The notes below the pieces were generated by a model. It did no database searches and was not told the DNA's origin. It saw only the letters and a list, made by a program, of their open reading frames with translations. DNA of 64,000 nt from Candidatus Uhrbacteria bacterium. GTDB taxonomy: Bacteria; Patescibacteriota; Patescibacteriia; 2-12-FULL-60-25. Below are positions 42,900 through 55,000 of this stretch, piece after piece; the first letter of the stretch is position 1; every line of letters starts with the position of its first letter. The DNA lies in NCBI GenBank assembly GCA_020854265.1, contig JADZFU010000001.1:30938-94937 (forward strand), given 5' to 3'. The position numbers were made by a program, and so were the translations under genes.

Positions 42900-43297
42900 A
42901 GTTCCATCATGTCGTTCACGAGGCGCTCCTGCAAGGAGAACATTTCCGCCTCTTCTTTGTCCGTACAATGGTCGTATCCGGAGAGGTGCAGAACGCCGTG
43001 TATCGCAAGACGAATCAGCTCTTCGCGTGTAGATAACGCCCTCCGTTTAGCCTCGCGCTTGGCGTACGCTTCGCAAATAATGATGTCGGACGGCTCAAAG
43101 GATAGAACATCGGTGGGTTTATTGATTCCACGATAATCCTTGTTCAGCTTGGTGATGGCTTTCTCGGTGACAAATGCAATACAAATTTCGCGCTTTGATT
43201 TTTGACGAAGCGCCTTCCCTATCTTGCGCCCCAGCTGATCAAGATCACGTTTTGTGATCGATGCCGGAAGCTTGGTTGCGATATCGAACACGATCAT
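42896..43297 (-). CDS. ybeY: rRNA maturation endoribonuclease YbeY
   Basis: 133 aa. Zinc site H-G-V-L-H-L-S-G-Y-D-H (H-x3-H-x5-H) and the N-x-x-x-R-G-I-N-K-P-T-D-V-L-S-F motif are both present. It matures 16S rRNA 3' ends and helps ribosome quality control. Start overlaps the stop of the FN3/TSP3 protein by 4 bp; stop overlaps dgkA. Confidence 0.96.
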   Translation of the reverse strand: MIVFDIATKLPASITKRDLDQLGRKIGKALRQKSKREICIAFVTEKAITKLNKDYRGINKPTDVLSFEPSDIIICEAYAKREAKRRALSTREELIRLAIHGVLHLSGYDHCTDKEEAEMFSLQERLVNDMMEL

Positions 43298-44625
43298 GGT
43301 TCAGTGCTGGTAACAGTGGAGCTCGCAGCCATCGTCTCCAAAAAATCTCCCGGGCCATTTAATGCTTCGCTTGCTTTGGTCTCGTCCAAGACCGGCGCTC
43401 CAGAAAGCCGGAGCGAATTGAGGATCATTTCATATGTCGTGCGGAAATTGATGAACGGCTTGGTTCCGATGTCATAGGACAGCGAGAAGATTTTTCCATC
43501 CCATGCAAAGTACGCGTCCAAACGCTCGGCACCGAGCAAGCCTTCGAGCCCGCCTCGTGTCGTGATCAGCCGGACTGCGGTAGACGGCGTATTGGCGTTT
43601 TTTGCGAGATACCATTCGGTGACAGATTGGCCCAATGGATTATCCTCGATCCTGATCTTGAATGATTCGCCTTGATTCGTGCGTACGGTTGCGATTGAAC
43701 CATCAGCCGTATCAAGCGAAGATGTCCACCCTTTGGGGATGAGAATCGACCAACCAGCAGGCGCGACAAATGGCGTTACCAGACCTGAATCAGCTAGCCG
43801 GACCGGTGCTATAGCCGAAGGATTATAGAGATGGAAGACCTCATTCCCGTCGAGGAATCCGTCTTTGTCGGAATCCTGAATACTGGCATCGGATCCATAA
43901 AGAGGCTCCTCGACATCGCTCAACCCATCAGAGTCTGAGTCGAGACCTCCAGGCGGCAAGGTTGGAGCAGACGGCACGACAGTAGAAGGCGCAACATCAA
44001 CCGTTGCGGTATTTGAAGGGCCGGATTCTGCGTTTTGACCGACGGCGATGACACGGTACGTATATGTACGTCCGTTTTGAACGCTGATATCAAGAAAGTT
44101 GGAGCTATTCGTAGGAAGGTTAGTGACCGGAATAAAGGTCGCACTCCCTTCACGGCGCTCGATACGGAATCCGGTCTCGTTGGCGGATGTATCTACCCAT
44201 GCCAAGGCTACGGCTTGAGTACCGCTGGCAACCGATGCTGTCAGATTGGCGGGAGCCGTAGGTGCTGGAATCTGGGTTACAGGAGGCTCGGGCACGACCG
44301 GCGCCGGCTTGGGGAATAGAATATCGCGATTAAACCAAATGAATCCTCCGGCCACCGCCAGCAGAAGAATGATAATAAGTATGACAAATGGCCAAATCGG
44401 ACGACGCTGAATCGGGGGCGGAACGAGCGGCTTGGGAGCAGCTGGTTTCGGCGGTGGCGGCAATGGAGCCTGCATCTCGGCGGCGGTTTTTCCATCCATT
44501 TTTAATGCCATGCCGAAATATTTTTCCGGCATTACGACAATCTCGGGTTCGCGACGACCGCCTGGTACCGCAGAACCGGCGCCGGTCGGGGCGCTTGGAG
44601 GTGGTGGTGGCGGCAGAGTTGGCAT
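43294..44625 (-). CDS. Membrane protein with FN3 domain and TSP3 repeats
   Basis: 443 aa. A Pro-rich cytoplasmic N-terminus (1-75) precedes one transmembrane helix at ~78-98. Residues ~120-210 form a fibronectin type III domain (A-P-A-N-L-T-A-S, R-T-Y-T-Y-R-V-I-A-V). Residues ~225-265 have DSDSDGLSD and DSDKDGFLD calcium loops. The last ~170 residues are a PsbP-like beta domain of unknown role. Third of three neighbouring proteins with the same plan. 4-bp overlap with ybeY. Confidence 0.82.
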   Translation of the reverse strand: MPTLPPPPPPSAPTGAGSAVPGGRREPEIVVMPEKYFGMALKMDGKTAAEMQAPLPPPPKPAAPKPLVPPPIQRRPIWPFVILIIILLLAVAGGFIWFNRDILFPKPAPVVPEPPVTQIPAPTAPANLTASVASGTQAVALAWVDTSANETGFRIERREGSATFIPVTNLPTNSSNFLDISVQNGRTYTYRVIAVGQNAESGPSNTATVDVAPSTVVPSAPTLPPGGLDSDSDGLSDVEEPLYGSDASIQDSDKDGFLDGNEVFHLYNPSAIAPVRLADSGLVTPFVAPAGWSILIPKGWTSSLDTADGSIATVRTNQGESFKIRIEDNPLGQSVTEWYLAKNANTPSTAVRLITTRGGLEGLLGAERLDAYFAWDGKIFSLSYDIGTKPFINFRTTYEMILNSLRLSGAPVLDETKASEALNGPGDFLETMAASSTVTSTEP

Positions 44626-44632
44626 AAAGATG

Positions 44633-45478
44633 TTAGGAGGCTACACAATCTGGCGTGGCACATTTACCGGCGCCTCGCGGGCTATATCCATTTCGGACTT
44701 CGCTACCGTCTTCGAATCCATCCTTATCTGTATCACGATTGAGCGGGTTGGTCCCGTATTTCACAACTTCATCGCCATCCGTAAGTGTATCACCGTCAGA
44801 ATCCGGATTTGCCGGATCGAGTCCAAGTTCGCTTTCCCTACGGTCGGAAAGACCGTCAGCATCCGAGTCGATTTCTGGTTCGGTGGTTGTTGCGGCCGGT
44901 GCTGCGGGAGGAGTAGGCGGCGGTTCATCCGTCACATTTGTAGGCGCCGGGATATTCACACCTGGCGGCGGCTGGGTAACAGGTACAGGAAGTACGGATT
45001 CGGACGGATCCGGTTCCGATGTATCCGTTGCAGAAACTGGCGGAGGAACCGTGACTCCTCCGTTTCCAGTAGATCCGTTTTGAGGCACGGGTTGGGACGA
45101 TGGGACCGAGGGAACCGAAGGGATCGGCGCTTGCGTAACAGGCGGCATCCGGATCACGAAATACCAGAAGGCAAATCCCCCGCCTCCAAGTACCAATAAA
45201 ACAACAAGTGCCACGACAGCAAACCCACCGACAGAAACTCCAGAGTGCGGCTCGGGCATAGGCGCCGACATACGCGGACGCATCGGAGTCGAAGGCTTTT
45301 CCGGCATATCGGAAAAAATATCCTCCGGTTCTTTTACCGAGTCTGGAGCTTTTGGTGCGCTGCTTTGAACAGGAGCCGGAGCCGGCGCTTGCGGCGGAAG
45401 CGGCCGCGGAGGCGGCTGATTGGCCGGAGGCGGAGGCGGCAACGGTTCAAATGGAAGGTTTGGTGGGGGTATCGCCAT
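44633..45478 (-). CDS. Membrane-anchored TSP3-repeat protein with Pro-rich head
   Basis: 281 aa from ATG 45478, two bases after the preceding stop; an ATG 15 bp upstream would overlap. Pro-rich cytoplasmic head (~1-85), one transmembrane helix at ~98-120, a Pro/Thr/Ser linker, and two or three TSP3 calcium loops near the C-terminus (DSDADGLSD, DSDGDTLTD, DTDKDGFED). A C-A-T-P-D-C pair ends the chain. Paralog of both neighbours. Confidence 0.82.
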   Translation of the reverse strand: MAIPPPNLPFEPLPPPPPANQPPPRPLPPQAPAPAPVQSSAPKAPDSVKEPEDIFSDMPEKPSTPMRPRMSAPMPEPHSGVSVGGFAVVALVVLLVLGGGGFAFWYFVIRMPPVTQAPIPSVPSVPSSQPVPQNGSTGNGGVTVPPPVSATDTSEPDPSESVLPVPVTQPPPGVNIPAPTNVTDEPPPTPPAAPAATTTEPEIDSDADGLSDRRESELGLDPANPDSDGDTLTDGDEVVKYGTNPLNRDTDKDGFEDGSEVRNGYSPRGAGKCATPDCVAS

Positions 45479-45480
45479 AT

Positions 45481-46038
45481 TTATGGAATGCACGTTTCAC
45501 GGACACAGGGACCGGGACCTAATGGATTATACTTTGCTTTTACTTCTTGACCATCATTGAATCCGTCATTATCCGTATCAGCTTTTAGAGGATCGCTGCG
45601 ATACGTGACGATTTCTTCAAGGTCGTTTAGTCCGTCGGCATCGGTATCGAATCGATCTGGATTGGTGCCGCGTGTCGCCTCCTGTTCGTCCGTGAGACCA
45701 TCGCGGTCGCGGTCGGAAGGCGTAGGGGCTGTCGGCGTTTCCGTTGATGACGAAGCTTCAGGTCCAGCTTCTGACTCAGCTTGTGAAGCCTTCATGCGTT
45801 CATCATAGATTTTTTCTTGATTAGTATTAGGAACATACTCCCTATCAGGACTGCTGCCATAGTTTTCAACATAATCTGATACTGGCGTTACTTCACTACC
45901 GTTTTTAGCATCTGCTGACACAGGCTCCCTTGCAATATCAATTGGTCTGCCGCGCAGCCAGAAAAATCCTCCGACAAAACTTCCAACAAGAAGAAGAGCG
46001 GATACACCTATTATTAGCAAACGAGCAGAGCTATTCAT
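45481..46038 (-). CDS. Small membrane-anchored TSP3-repeat protein
   Basis: 185 aa. Transmembrane helix at ~7-30 followed by a low-complexity linker and three TSP3 calcium loops at ~110-170 (DRDRDGLTD, DTDADGLND, DTDNDGFND). It ends C-V-R-E-T-C-I-P, close to the end of the 44633 protein. Starts 2 bp after the giant gene stops. Confidence 0.84.
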   Translation of the reverse strand: MNSSARLLIIGVSALLLVGSFVGGFFWLRGRPIDIAREPVSADAKNGSEVTPVSDYVENYGSSPDREYVPNTNQEKIYDERMKASQAESEAGPEASSSTETPTAPTPSDRDRDGLTDEQEATRGTNPDRFDTDADGLNDLEEIVTYRSDPLKADTDNDGFNDGQEVKAKYNPLGPGPCVRETCIP

Positions 46039-46040
46039 AA

Positions 46041-49000
46041 TTAGTTCGACGTGCCTTTGAGTGGCGTTGGGAGAATAGCTGGAGGAGATGTGCCTGAAAC
46101 ATCACCATTGCATTTTAACTGATTCAGAATCGTAATTCTCCCCGTAAGCGAGTCTTGATCGAAGACATGCCAATACTTACCTTGCCCACCTGAAGCCCCG
46201 CTGCGAGGAGTGCACGGAGCCGATGTATGCCGAGGAGCATCCAAATTGAATATACGATCGAATGTAATCACTCGAACTGAGCTTGAAGTGGTTAAGTCGA
46301 AGTACCTATATGACGGTCGAGAAGCTGACGGAGTATAGTCCACTAAGAAATACGAGTATTTACCCTCAGTAGACCATGGCCCTCTTTTGTATTTCATTGT
46401 TTGTGGAGCGGTACTGAATGAATTACAAGAAAGATTTAACTCTCCGTCTGGCAATAAAGTGAAACAATACAAGTTTGCGTGGGGAGATTCGTCCATATTG
46501 GGACGACCTTGGGGATCCCAGTAGATATCTCTTGTGCTCGTGTTGTACCACATACCATTTATAGGGCGTCCTGGTGGGTTCGGAAGGTAATTGTTGAAGA
46601 AATATGGGGGTGGGCTGAATGGACTTCCTGGCGGTCCATAATCTTCGCTCGGATTCAACATCTCAATACCAGTCGTGGATGCGGTTTGGGACTCTGGCAG
46701 GATTAAATGTGCATCTATATATCCTGAAAGCGCTCCGTTCCATGTATGAACAACCAGTGTTTCATCCTCACTCACACGAGGTGCCAAGAAGATTTTGCCA
46801 AGGCTGTTTTCGATTCCGACCGAGCGGAAATTCGTCTGCGAGAATGAATTTGATTCGTACGGCCAGTATCCGCCATTGATTGACTCGTTTGGATTATCCG
46901 GGAGATTCCAGCGTGTTCCACCGCAGAAAATCGGATCGGTCGTGCCCTCGGCACCGCTGCGGTTTCCTTCACCGGTACAGACGTTGTCCTGATAGTAGTC
47001 GACGATAATGCGGTATTGGCCGCAAACCGGATTACGGTTGAGGTTTGAGAAGCGGAAGTAACCGGTCAAACTCGTATACGTTTCAGAAACGCGGATACCA
47101 CGGCTGTAAAGGGTGACGCGCGCATTCGGAACCGGAAGGAATGAGTACACGGCGTCATATACCGTTGCTTCGATGACTCCATCGCCTGTTACCTCGGTAC
47201 AACGCAGACAGCCTGTGAATCCGCATGAAGAGTTACAAGATATCGCTTCTTGAGGAGTCGAACCTGGACGGCGTGCGGAAATATGACGCGTATCTATCGT
47301 GATTGGAGTAGTACTTCCTTCATAGTACGTTCCACCCGATGCTCCTAATTCGCAAAGAGTTCGGTTGCCCAGTGTACAGGTCGGAGGCAAACCGGTACAC
47401 ACAGAGTCGGCAGACCCGCTCGTATAATACGTTATCAACTCTCCCGTTGGACTGACACATCTTGGGTATGCCGCACAAGTGACATTGGCAGCGTAATCGT
47501 AACCAAGTGCACGACATGAGGGCACCGATGCTCCAAGATCAGATGCATCGCATTGTTCCGGTCCTTCTTTAACACCGTTTCCGCAGAATCCGCCTGAGGT
47601 TGAAACTTGGCGACATGTTGCGGAACATGCAAGACATGATGCGCCGTAATCTGCCGGACATGAGGCGGTGCCGTTCAATGCACCAAGATCGCATTCTTCC
47701 GGACCTGGATTCACGAAGCCGTCTCCACAAATGTTCGTACGACAAAGATTCGTACACGCATCGGTATTGTTGGAATTGCCGTCATCACACTCTTCTCCGG
47801 CATCGGTGCGTCCGTCTCCGCAAGAACCAACGGCCTCGCAAGCGGACCAAGTATTCCAGGTGCAGTACTGTGCGGGCGATGTGACATCGGCAGGCGCCAT
47901 ACGGCAGGCGCGCGTACGCTCGGCGGGATAGGCAATACAGCGGCCCGTTGCTCCGCAGGTCACGGCATCTGCCGGACCAGAGCAGGCGCGGGTGCGATCA
48001 TTTGAGCAGCGATTTACCGTTGCGGGACAGGCGTCGTAATTCACACCTGACAGGAGTCCTCCGCAAACACCTCCTGCGCCACAATCAGCGGCTGTTGCAC
48101 ATGGGATACCGACCGTACCTGCAGTACAAATCGCTTGAGCAGAGCGCTCGACATTGTTATCGCATTGTTCGCGCGGGGTATCCACGCGGTTGTCGCCGCA
48201 ATACGGCGCAACGCCGCGGCAATCCGTGGAACAGGTGAGCGAAGCATCGCACGATCCGCGCTCGCAGTACGTACCGTTGGAAGCGCCTTGATCGCAGCGT
48301 TCACCCGGAGACAAAAGGGCGTCTCCGCAATACGCGCCATATCCCTGACAGTTGCGCGCGCAGCGTCCATAGGATCCATTCTGTGCACCGTCATCACAGA
48401 CTTCCGGCGAGGCATAGGTTTGGCAGGTCATGACCGTGCCTGCAGCATCGCGAGAATCATTACACTCGCTGTCGACCGTACATGCTTGGCCATAACGGAC
48501 ACCGGCCCCAACACAGCGAGCGCGGTCGATGCGACCGTTTCCGCAGAGCAGGTCGGCAACACAAATTGTGGACGCCGTGTCGCGATATGCCGTACAAGCA
48601 TCACATGACTGGATTTTTGTTCCGGCCTCTCCGCCCGCTGTTGTACAGGAAGCGCCGCGCGTTTGGCCTATTTCACAAATTTCACCTGGGCCGATGACCC
48701 CGTTTCCACAGATATTATCCTCACCGAATACGGCCCCGCGGCAGATTCCGTTATAGATATACGAGCCTCCGACACGTTCACAGCGTCCGGTTGAAATTGG
48801 CGGCGCTCCCGGAGCAGCGGCCGGAACGGTACAATCGTCAGCCGTGACACACGCCGTGTCGATATTGGAGCAGCGGAATGACAACGTCGGGAGATTCGGG
48901 CGATAGCGCGTATACTCGGCAGCTTCAAGCTCGGTTCCAAGCTCATACGTTTCTCCGCTATTTACCGCACGATACTGATACACGCGCGAGACGCTTTCAT

Positions 49001-52000
49001 CGACAAGCGGATTCAATTGAGGGCAGATAAATTGGCGTGTCGAGGGCGTCCAACACGTAGACGGCTCGACTCCTGGGCGGTCGGCCACGGCCTGACAGGT
49101 CGCGCCAGCAGAACAGTCCGCGTCGGTCACACATGCAGACGCACTTGCATCGGAACATCGACCGCAAGACAAGAAGCGGTTTACCGGATCAACCGGGAGA
49201 CTGCCGGCATTGCTTGCCAATGCCCCGGTCCAGCTCGGCCAGCGTGAATTGGAAAGCGTTGCAAGGAAGGAGCCTGATGACAATGCCGGATAGCTGCCGG
49301 ATGTTTCTTTGGAGGCTTCGAGCGTATCGGAAATACGCTGGAAATCGGCGATACGTTTTACATCGCGCTGAAGCTTGGATTTGAAGGCTGCACAGCGGAG
49401 GTTGCGATTTTTCGCAAGACATTCCCAGTCAGCCGTACATTTTACGGTGCGGCCGCCCTCGAGATACGTTTCGCCAGGGACATGCGCTCCGTCTGTCGTG
49501 TCATACACGCACGAATTGGAGGATTCGGTTTGGATATTCACATTTAGCGCCATGTTTTGGACAAGCTGGTCAAAAATGGCGATTGTTTCGGGCTTGGCAT
49601 CCGGATTTCGCGAAAGAATGTAGATATTCGGATAGATGTCGGCGACGGTGAGATCGTCGGTATTGGGTGCGGCAATATACACGGTCGTGCCATCCTTCAC
49701 CGCTTCGTATCCATCAACCGTGGTGGATTGCGGGGTACCAGAGAATCCTTTGGAGACATACCACTCGGCCGGAGACAGGTGCAAAGGGTTCGTGACAACG
49801 CGAATACCTACGCCATCACCTGCCAGAGCCGGATAACGCGTATTGTCGTATGTGAAGAGGTATTGGCGGAGGATGCCGAGACCAGAGTCGAGCGGCGTGA
49901 GTGCCACCGGCGTGACATTCATATCAGGCAAATCGTCGCTGGCAAGGTCTGGATCTTCTTGATCGCGACAATACATGGTCGAGAAGTTGAAGTACGGACC
50001 CGAAGCGAATGTCGGCGCGTAGTGCTCAAAGGATAGTGCATTCCGCAAATCAGCAAACGGACCAAGAGTGCGGACCGGCCACGGATTTTCACATAACAAG
50101 ACCGTGGACGGGAGCGAGCCGGAAATAAAGCTATTTGTCGTGGACGGGACATTGACCTCGTCACGAACAATCTGGATTTTTCCGAAGACGAGAACGGTTC
50201 CGTTTTTTTCGCGGGCTGTCACGTTGGCTTGCGTGGCATCTGCCGGAGTTGCGGCCGCTTGGATAATGGTTTCGTCGGAAGAATCCCATGGAGCCCATGT
50301 CCATTGGTATTCGGCGATTGGCGAAAGCGGAACACTCGTCCCTGCCTGCACGGACACGACATCGGCGTTGTAGATATGCGATTCATTTGCCGTGGAGAAG
50401 TATCCTGGGCTTGAAGTATTGGTATCGCGGACACGAACCGAGCTCACCGTACAAACACCCGCACCTGTGGTGAATACCCATTCAGCATTTCCGTCGAGGA
50501 CGGTGCCGCGGCGGCTTTGTGCTCCGCGTTTGCCAGCGGGGTTATCCGCAAGATCAAGATCACCTGCTACTCGGACGCGGTATTCCGTATTTGGTTGAAG
50601 TGCATTCTGGATATTGAGAATGGCACGCGTAGACGTGGTGCCGCTTGTTACTACCGGAGCAAAGGTTACCGAACCACGGACCGTACCGGCACAGTAAAGC
50701 TGGGCACCGACTGGCTGGGCTCCGAAGAATGCAAGGATATTGTTCCAGACTCCGATAAACCAACCGCGAATACCGCCGATCGGAGCTGCGTCAATGGTGA
50801 GCGGCGTGCTGCCGCCCGGACATGTGGCACCGCTGGCGCGCTCGGCAAGAATAAAGTTGGTTTGGACGGAACCGGGTTCCATTTCTACGTTAAATGTCGC
50901 GCTGATTTGGACATTTCGGCAGACCCCCGAGGACCCGCCTACCGGATAGGAAGTGACAACGCGCGGACGAGGAGCGCAGCAACCAAAATTATCGAGACCT
51001 GTACCTGCCGGACAGGACGATTCCTGTGTGAATCCGCACTGCAACCCATAATCAGCCTGTCCTGTGCGGCTATCGTATGTTGCACGGACGAGCGACATCA
51101 TACGGCCGTCCGAATCGGGTGTTGCATCACCAACGATTCTGGCGATCTGCACAGCCTCGAGTCGGCCATCGCCCGTAACCGAAGCCTCACACATCGGGAT
51201 CTCGCCAAGACCAGCTGTTCCATCGGCACAGAATGAAGGAAGCGCGTATGCCGAAGATGAACCTTCAAAGAGACAGCGGTTGGAACAGCCGTCGCCGTTG
51301 GAGATATTGCCGTCATCACAATCTTCGCCAGGATTCACTGCGGCGTTTCCACACGTTGGCGCGTCCGTACCGAGATTGAGACACGTAAGCGGATCGCATG
51401 TTGCCGCCGAACCAGGACCAACTTCACACGATTCCCCCGCTTCAATGAGTCCATTTCCACACAGAGCGCGCACAATACGCGAGCCTTCATTCAGACAATT
51501 CGAAGAACATCCGTCTCCATTGCGCGTATTGCCGTCATCGCAGGCTTCTCCGGCGGCAATATCGTTATTTCCACACGTCGATCCGCCGCTACGCGAACCT
51601 AGCAATTGGCAGTCATTGGTACAGCCAGGGTTGGTTGTGGACGCAGAACCCGGATCACATTGCTCGCCGCGATCGAGAACGTCATTTCCACACAATGCGC
51701 TACCAACTCTCGGTTTGAACAAGCACGAGGCAGAACAGGTGCTCGTTTCACTCCCCTCATCGCACTCTTCCCCGCCGGTCGAGTTTGGCGGAAGCAGTCG
51801 GCATGAATCGCCAAAAATAGTGACACAGCCTGATGCACCGACCGTACATGGTCCTGTACGTGCCGCATTGCGGCAGAAGTTTGCATTAGATGTTTCTACC
51901 GTGCGGTTTCCGCAAGCAGCCGTGCGTCCATCGACGCCATCTGCACCGCGCAAAAGACAGTTATTGGTGCAGCCCGGAGCCGGAGATGCTGCAGTGTCCA

Positions 52001-55000
52001 CCAAACCAGTACCTGCAGCATTTACGAAGTCGGCGACATTGCCAGTTTCTTGGATATCCCATGCATACGTGCGGTCCGAGATCAGCGGCTGACCTAGCTC
52101 GTTACAGGTATCAGGTGCAGCCATCGGATTGGCCGCGAATGATTGGCGGGAATCTACAAGAGTTTCGATTTTTCGTGCCGGAGCAACAACAACACGCTCG
52201 ACGGTACAACGCGCATTTTCATCGTCTTTCACGCGGAAGGTCCAAGTAAATCCTCCATCGGTGTTCAGTCCGGAAAGAGGGAGACCCGAGATGGAAACCG
52301 GACCGGTCAAATCCCCACCGCGGATGGTCACACGGTAGAATCGGCCGCGCTCAAGCAGAGTCTCAACCATTCCGCCGACCGTTCGGGTCGGATCAAGGCG
52401 CAGATAACGCAAACCGGTTTCAGTCGTACCAGGAACGGCAGACAGTACCGGCGACGTGTCAAAGGCAAGTGTCAAATCGTACGAAACACAATTTTCATTG
52501 GTACAGCGACGAATCTCTATATCATCCGAACCGATGCTCGCCGCCTCCATCGGAACATTGAAACGAGCCCAGATTGCAGCGTTAACACATGCTTCGTCGC
52601 AGCCCGGACCATATGCCTCTATGCGCGGCGGAATCAAGCGGATAAAGAGGTCGCCTGTTCCGGTAATGGTGCGGCCTCCATCAGTTATTTCTGCATTTAC
52701 ACGAACAGGTGCAATTGCAGCCTCGCCGAGCGCAGTAACGGTTTGATTATCAAGTCCAAGACCGCCGGAACGATTGGTTGTTACGGACGCACGGCCATCC
52801 GATGTCGACCAGTTCCAATCGTATGAATCTCCTCGAAGCACCAAACATGCGTCCCCTGCGGCGCGCGGAACCGCGCGGTACAGCTCGGTTTCGCCGACAT
52901 TTTCCATTTCGTGAGGCGATGGAACGACATTGATAGAGCCGACGGTACATAACTCGGTTGTTGGACGTGTCGTAAAGGTGAAGCAGTATGCGTTTCCGTC
53001 GCCACACTCGGCACGTGGAAGCATCGGGACATCGGTGGTCGAGCGGATAGCCGTCGTCAAAATAACTTGGTAGGTCGTTCCTGGTTCAAGGTTGCTGGTG
53101 GTGCGGTATTGAATATAGCCTTCGCCGGCATTCTCACCGATTGCCGGGAATCCGCCTGCTGGCGATACAGGAACAGCAGACGCACAAGGGTCTTCGGCCG
53201 GCCCCGTACAGCGGCGTACAAGCAAGGAGCTTGCATTTACCGTAGCCGGATCGATTGGCGTATTAAAACGCAGATAGATATCGGCATTTACACATACTGC
53301 ATTTCCACCGCTTCTTGTTCCCCATGGAGATGGCGAAGGCGGTTTTGACGATGCGGCCGTGGAGCACTCTTCGATAACGCGCGGATTAACCGGAATAACA
53401 CCCGTGGAGATATTCCACGCAAACATGGCTTCTGGCGAAGCAGCTTCACATGTGCCGCCAACCGAACATGCACCGGATCGGCAGCAGACCTCACCGGCAG
53501 CAGAACAGATTGATGCGTCCTCATTACAGTTTCGAACGGCAAAATTTACGCCGTTGGAATCGAGCGTACCAACGGTTGCTTGAACGCTGCCGGTTATCGC
53601 ACCAGTCGGGACGGATGACATGATCCGCGAAGCCGTCCAATCGCCTGCACGAACAAGGGAAGAGACGCGTCCGGAAGGACCCGTGAATGAAAGCGTTCCG
53701 TCGGTACCAAGACGTTCGCCAATTACTTCTACTTCGGTTCCGATCGGACCTGCTACCGGACGAATGGCACACAAGCCTGGTCGTGCAGGATTTGTATTTA
53801 CGGAAAAATTGACACGGTTGCTGACCACGGTGTCTTGCCGTTCAACTTCAATTTGATAGGAGCCGGGAGTAAGCGCTTCATCGCCAAGACCGGCGCGAAT
53901 CACGCGAGGAACTTTGACTGTGATAGAAGTATCCGTCCAAAACGCCGCCGAGCATCCTTCCGGGAAGCTGGTGTCAGCCAGCGCAACTCCATCCGTACGG
54001 CGGAAATTGACCCTGCCGATACGAGAACCGAAATTGCGTCCTTGTACCGTGATATATTCACCTATTGGTCCATTGTCTGGCGATACGGAGTCGATAATTG
54101 GGCCAGCCGTGGCCGTGCGCTCATTGATACGGTAACTCACGCTATTCGACTCGACGCCGCCTGAACGCGCACGAACCGCGTATGTTGCCGGCGAGATTAC
54201 CGGCGCATTCATGGCGATCATGCTATCGCTCCATGAGAGGAAGGCGCTTTGCTCGCGATCATTAAAGAATACACGGTCCGATGTACCGCCAAGTCCTGCG
54301 CCAAGGAGCTCAATTCTCTCGCCAGGCAGCCCGCTGTTTGGCTGGGCTGCACAAAGTCCGGGACGCGCAATGTCGTTTACATCAAAATTGTCGATTGCGG
54401 GACCGCGAGTGTCATTTGAAGCATCTGACAAACCCGTGGATGCATTCGTCAAAGAGACCGGGCCATCAACTGAACCATCTGGGAGCGAGACTATGACTTG
54501 ACCGGGTGCCCATGTACCGATTCCGGCGGAAACACAAGCAGCTGGAGGATTCGCAATGCGCCCATCGGCAAACACAACTTGTCCCGTGGATGTGCCAAAA
54601 TTTGCACCGGAAATGGTGACCATGGTCCCTGGACGACCATCGCGCGGGGAAATATTTGTGATGATTGGCTGATCCACGCAGACTCCGGCAGAACAAACAC
54701 CGGACGAGCAATCTGCACCAGTGGTGCATGACCCGCCCGAGCAGGCTCCGCAGTCCGCTCCTCCGCAATCAAGACCGGTTTCATCAGAATCTTGCGATCC
54801 GTTAAAACAATGCTGCGGGCGGACCGTAACCGAGATAGTTGCGCTATCGGCCGTATTTGAGTCGAGATCGTTGGCACTTGATTGGATGGAATGACGACCG
54901 AGCGGAATACCGGTTGTGTCCCATGGAACTTCGAATGTCTGATCGCCGCCGGATCCTGCAACCGAGGTACCGATGCCGACGGATGATCCGTCGACAAATG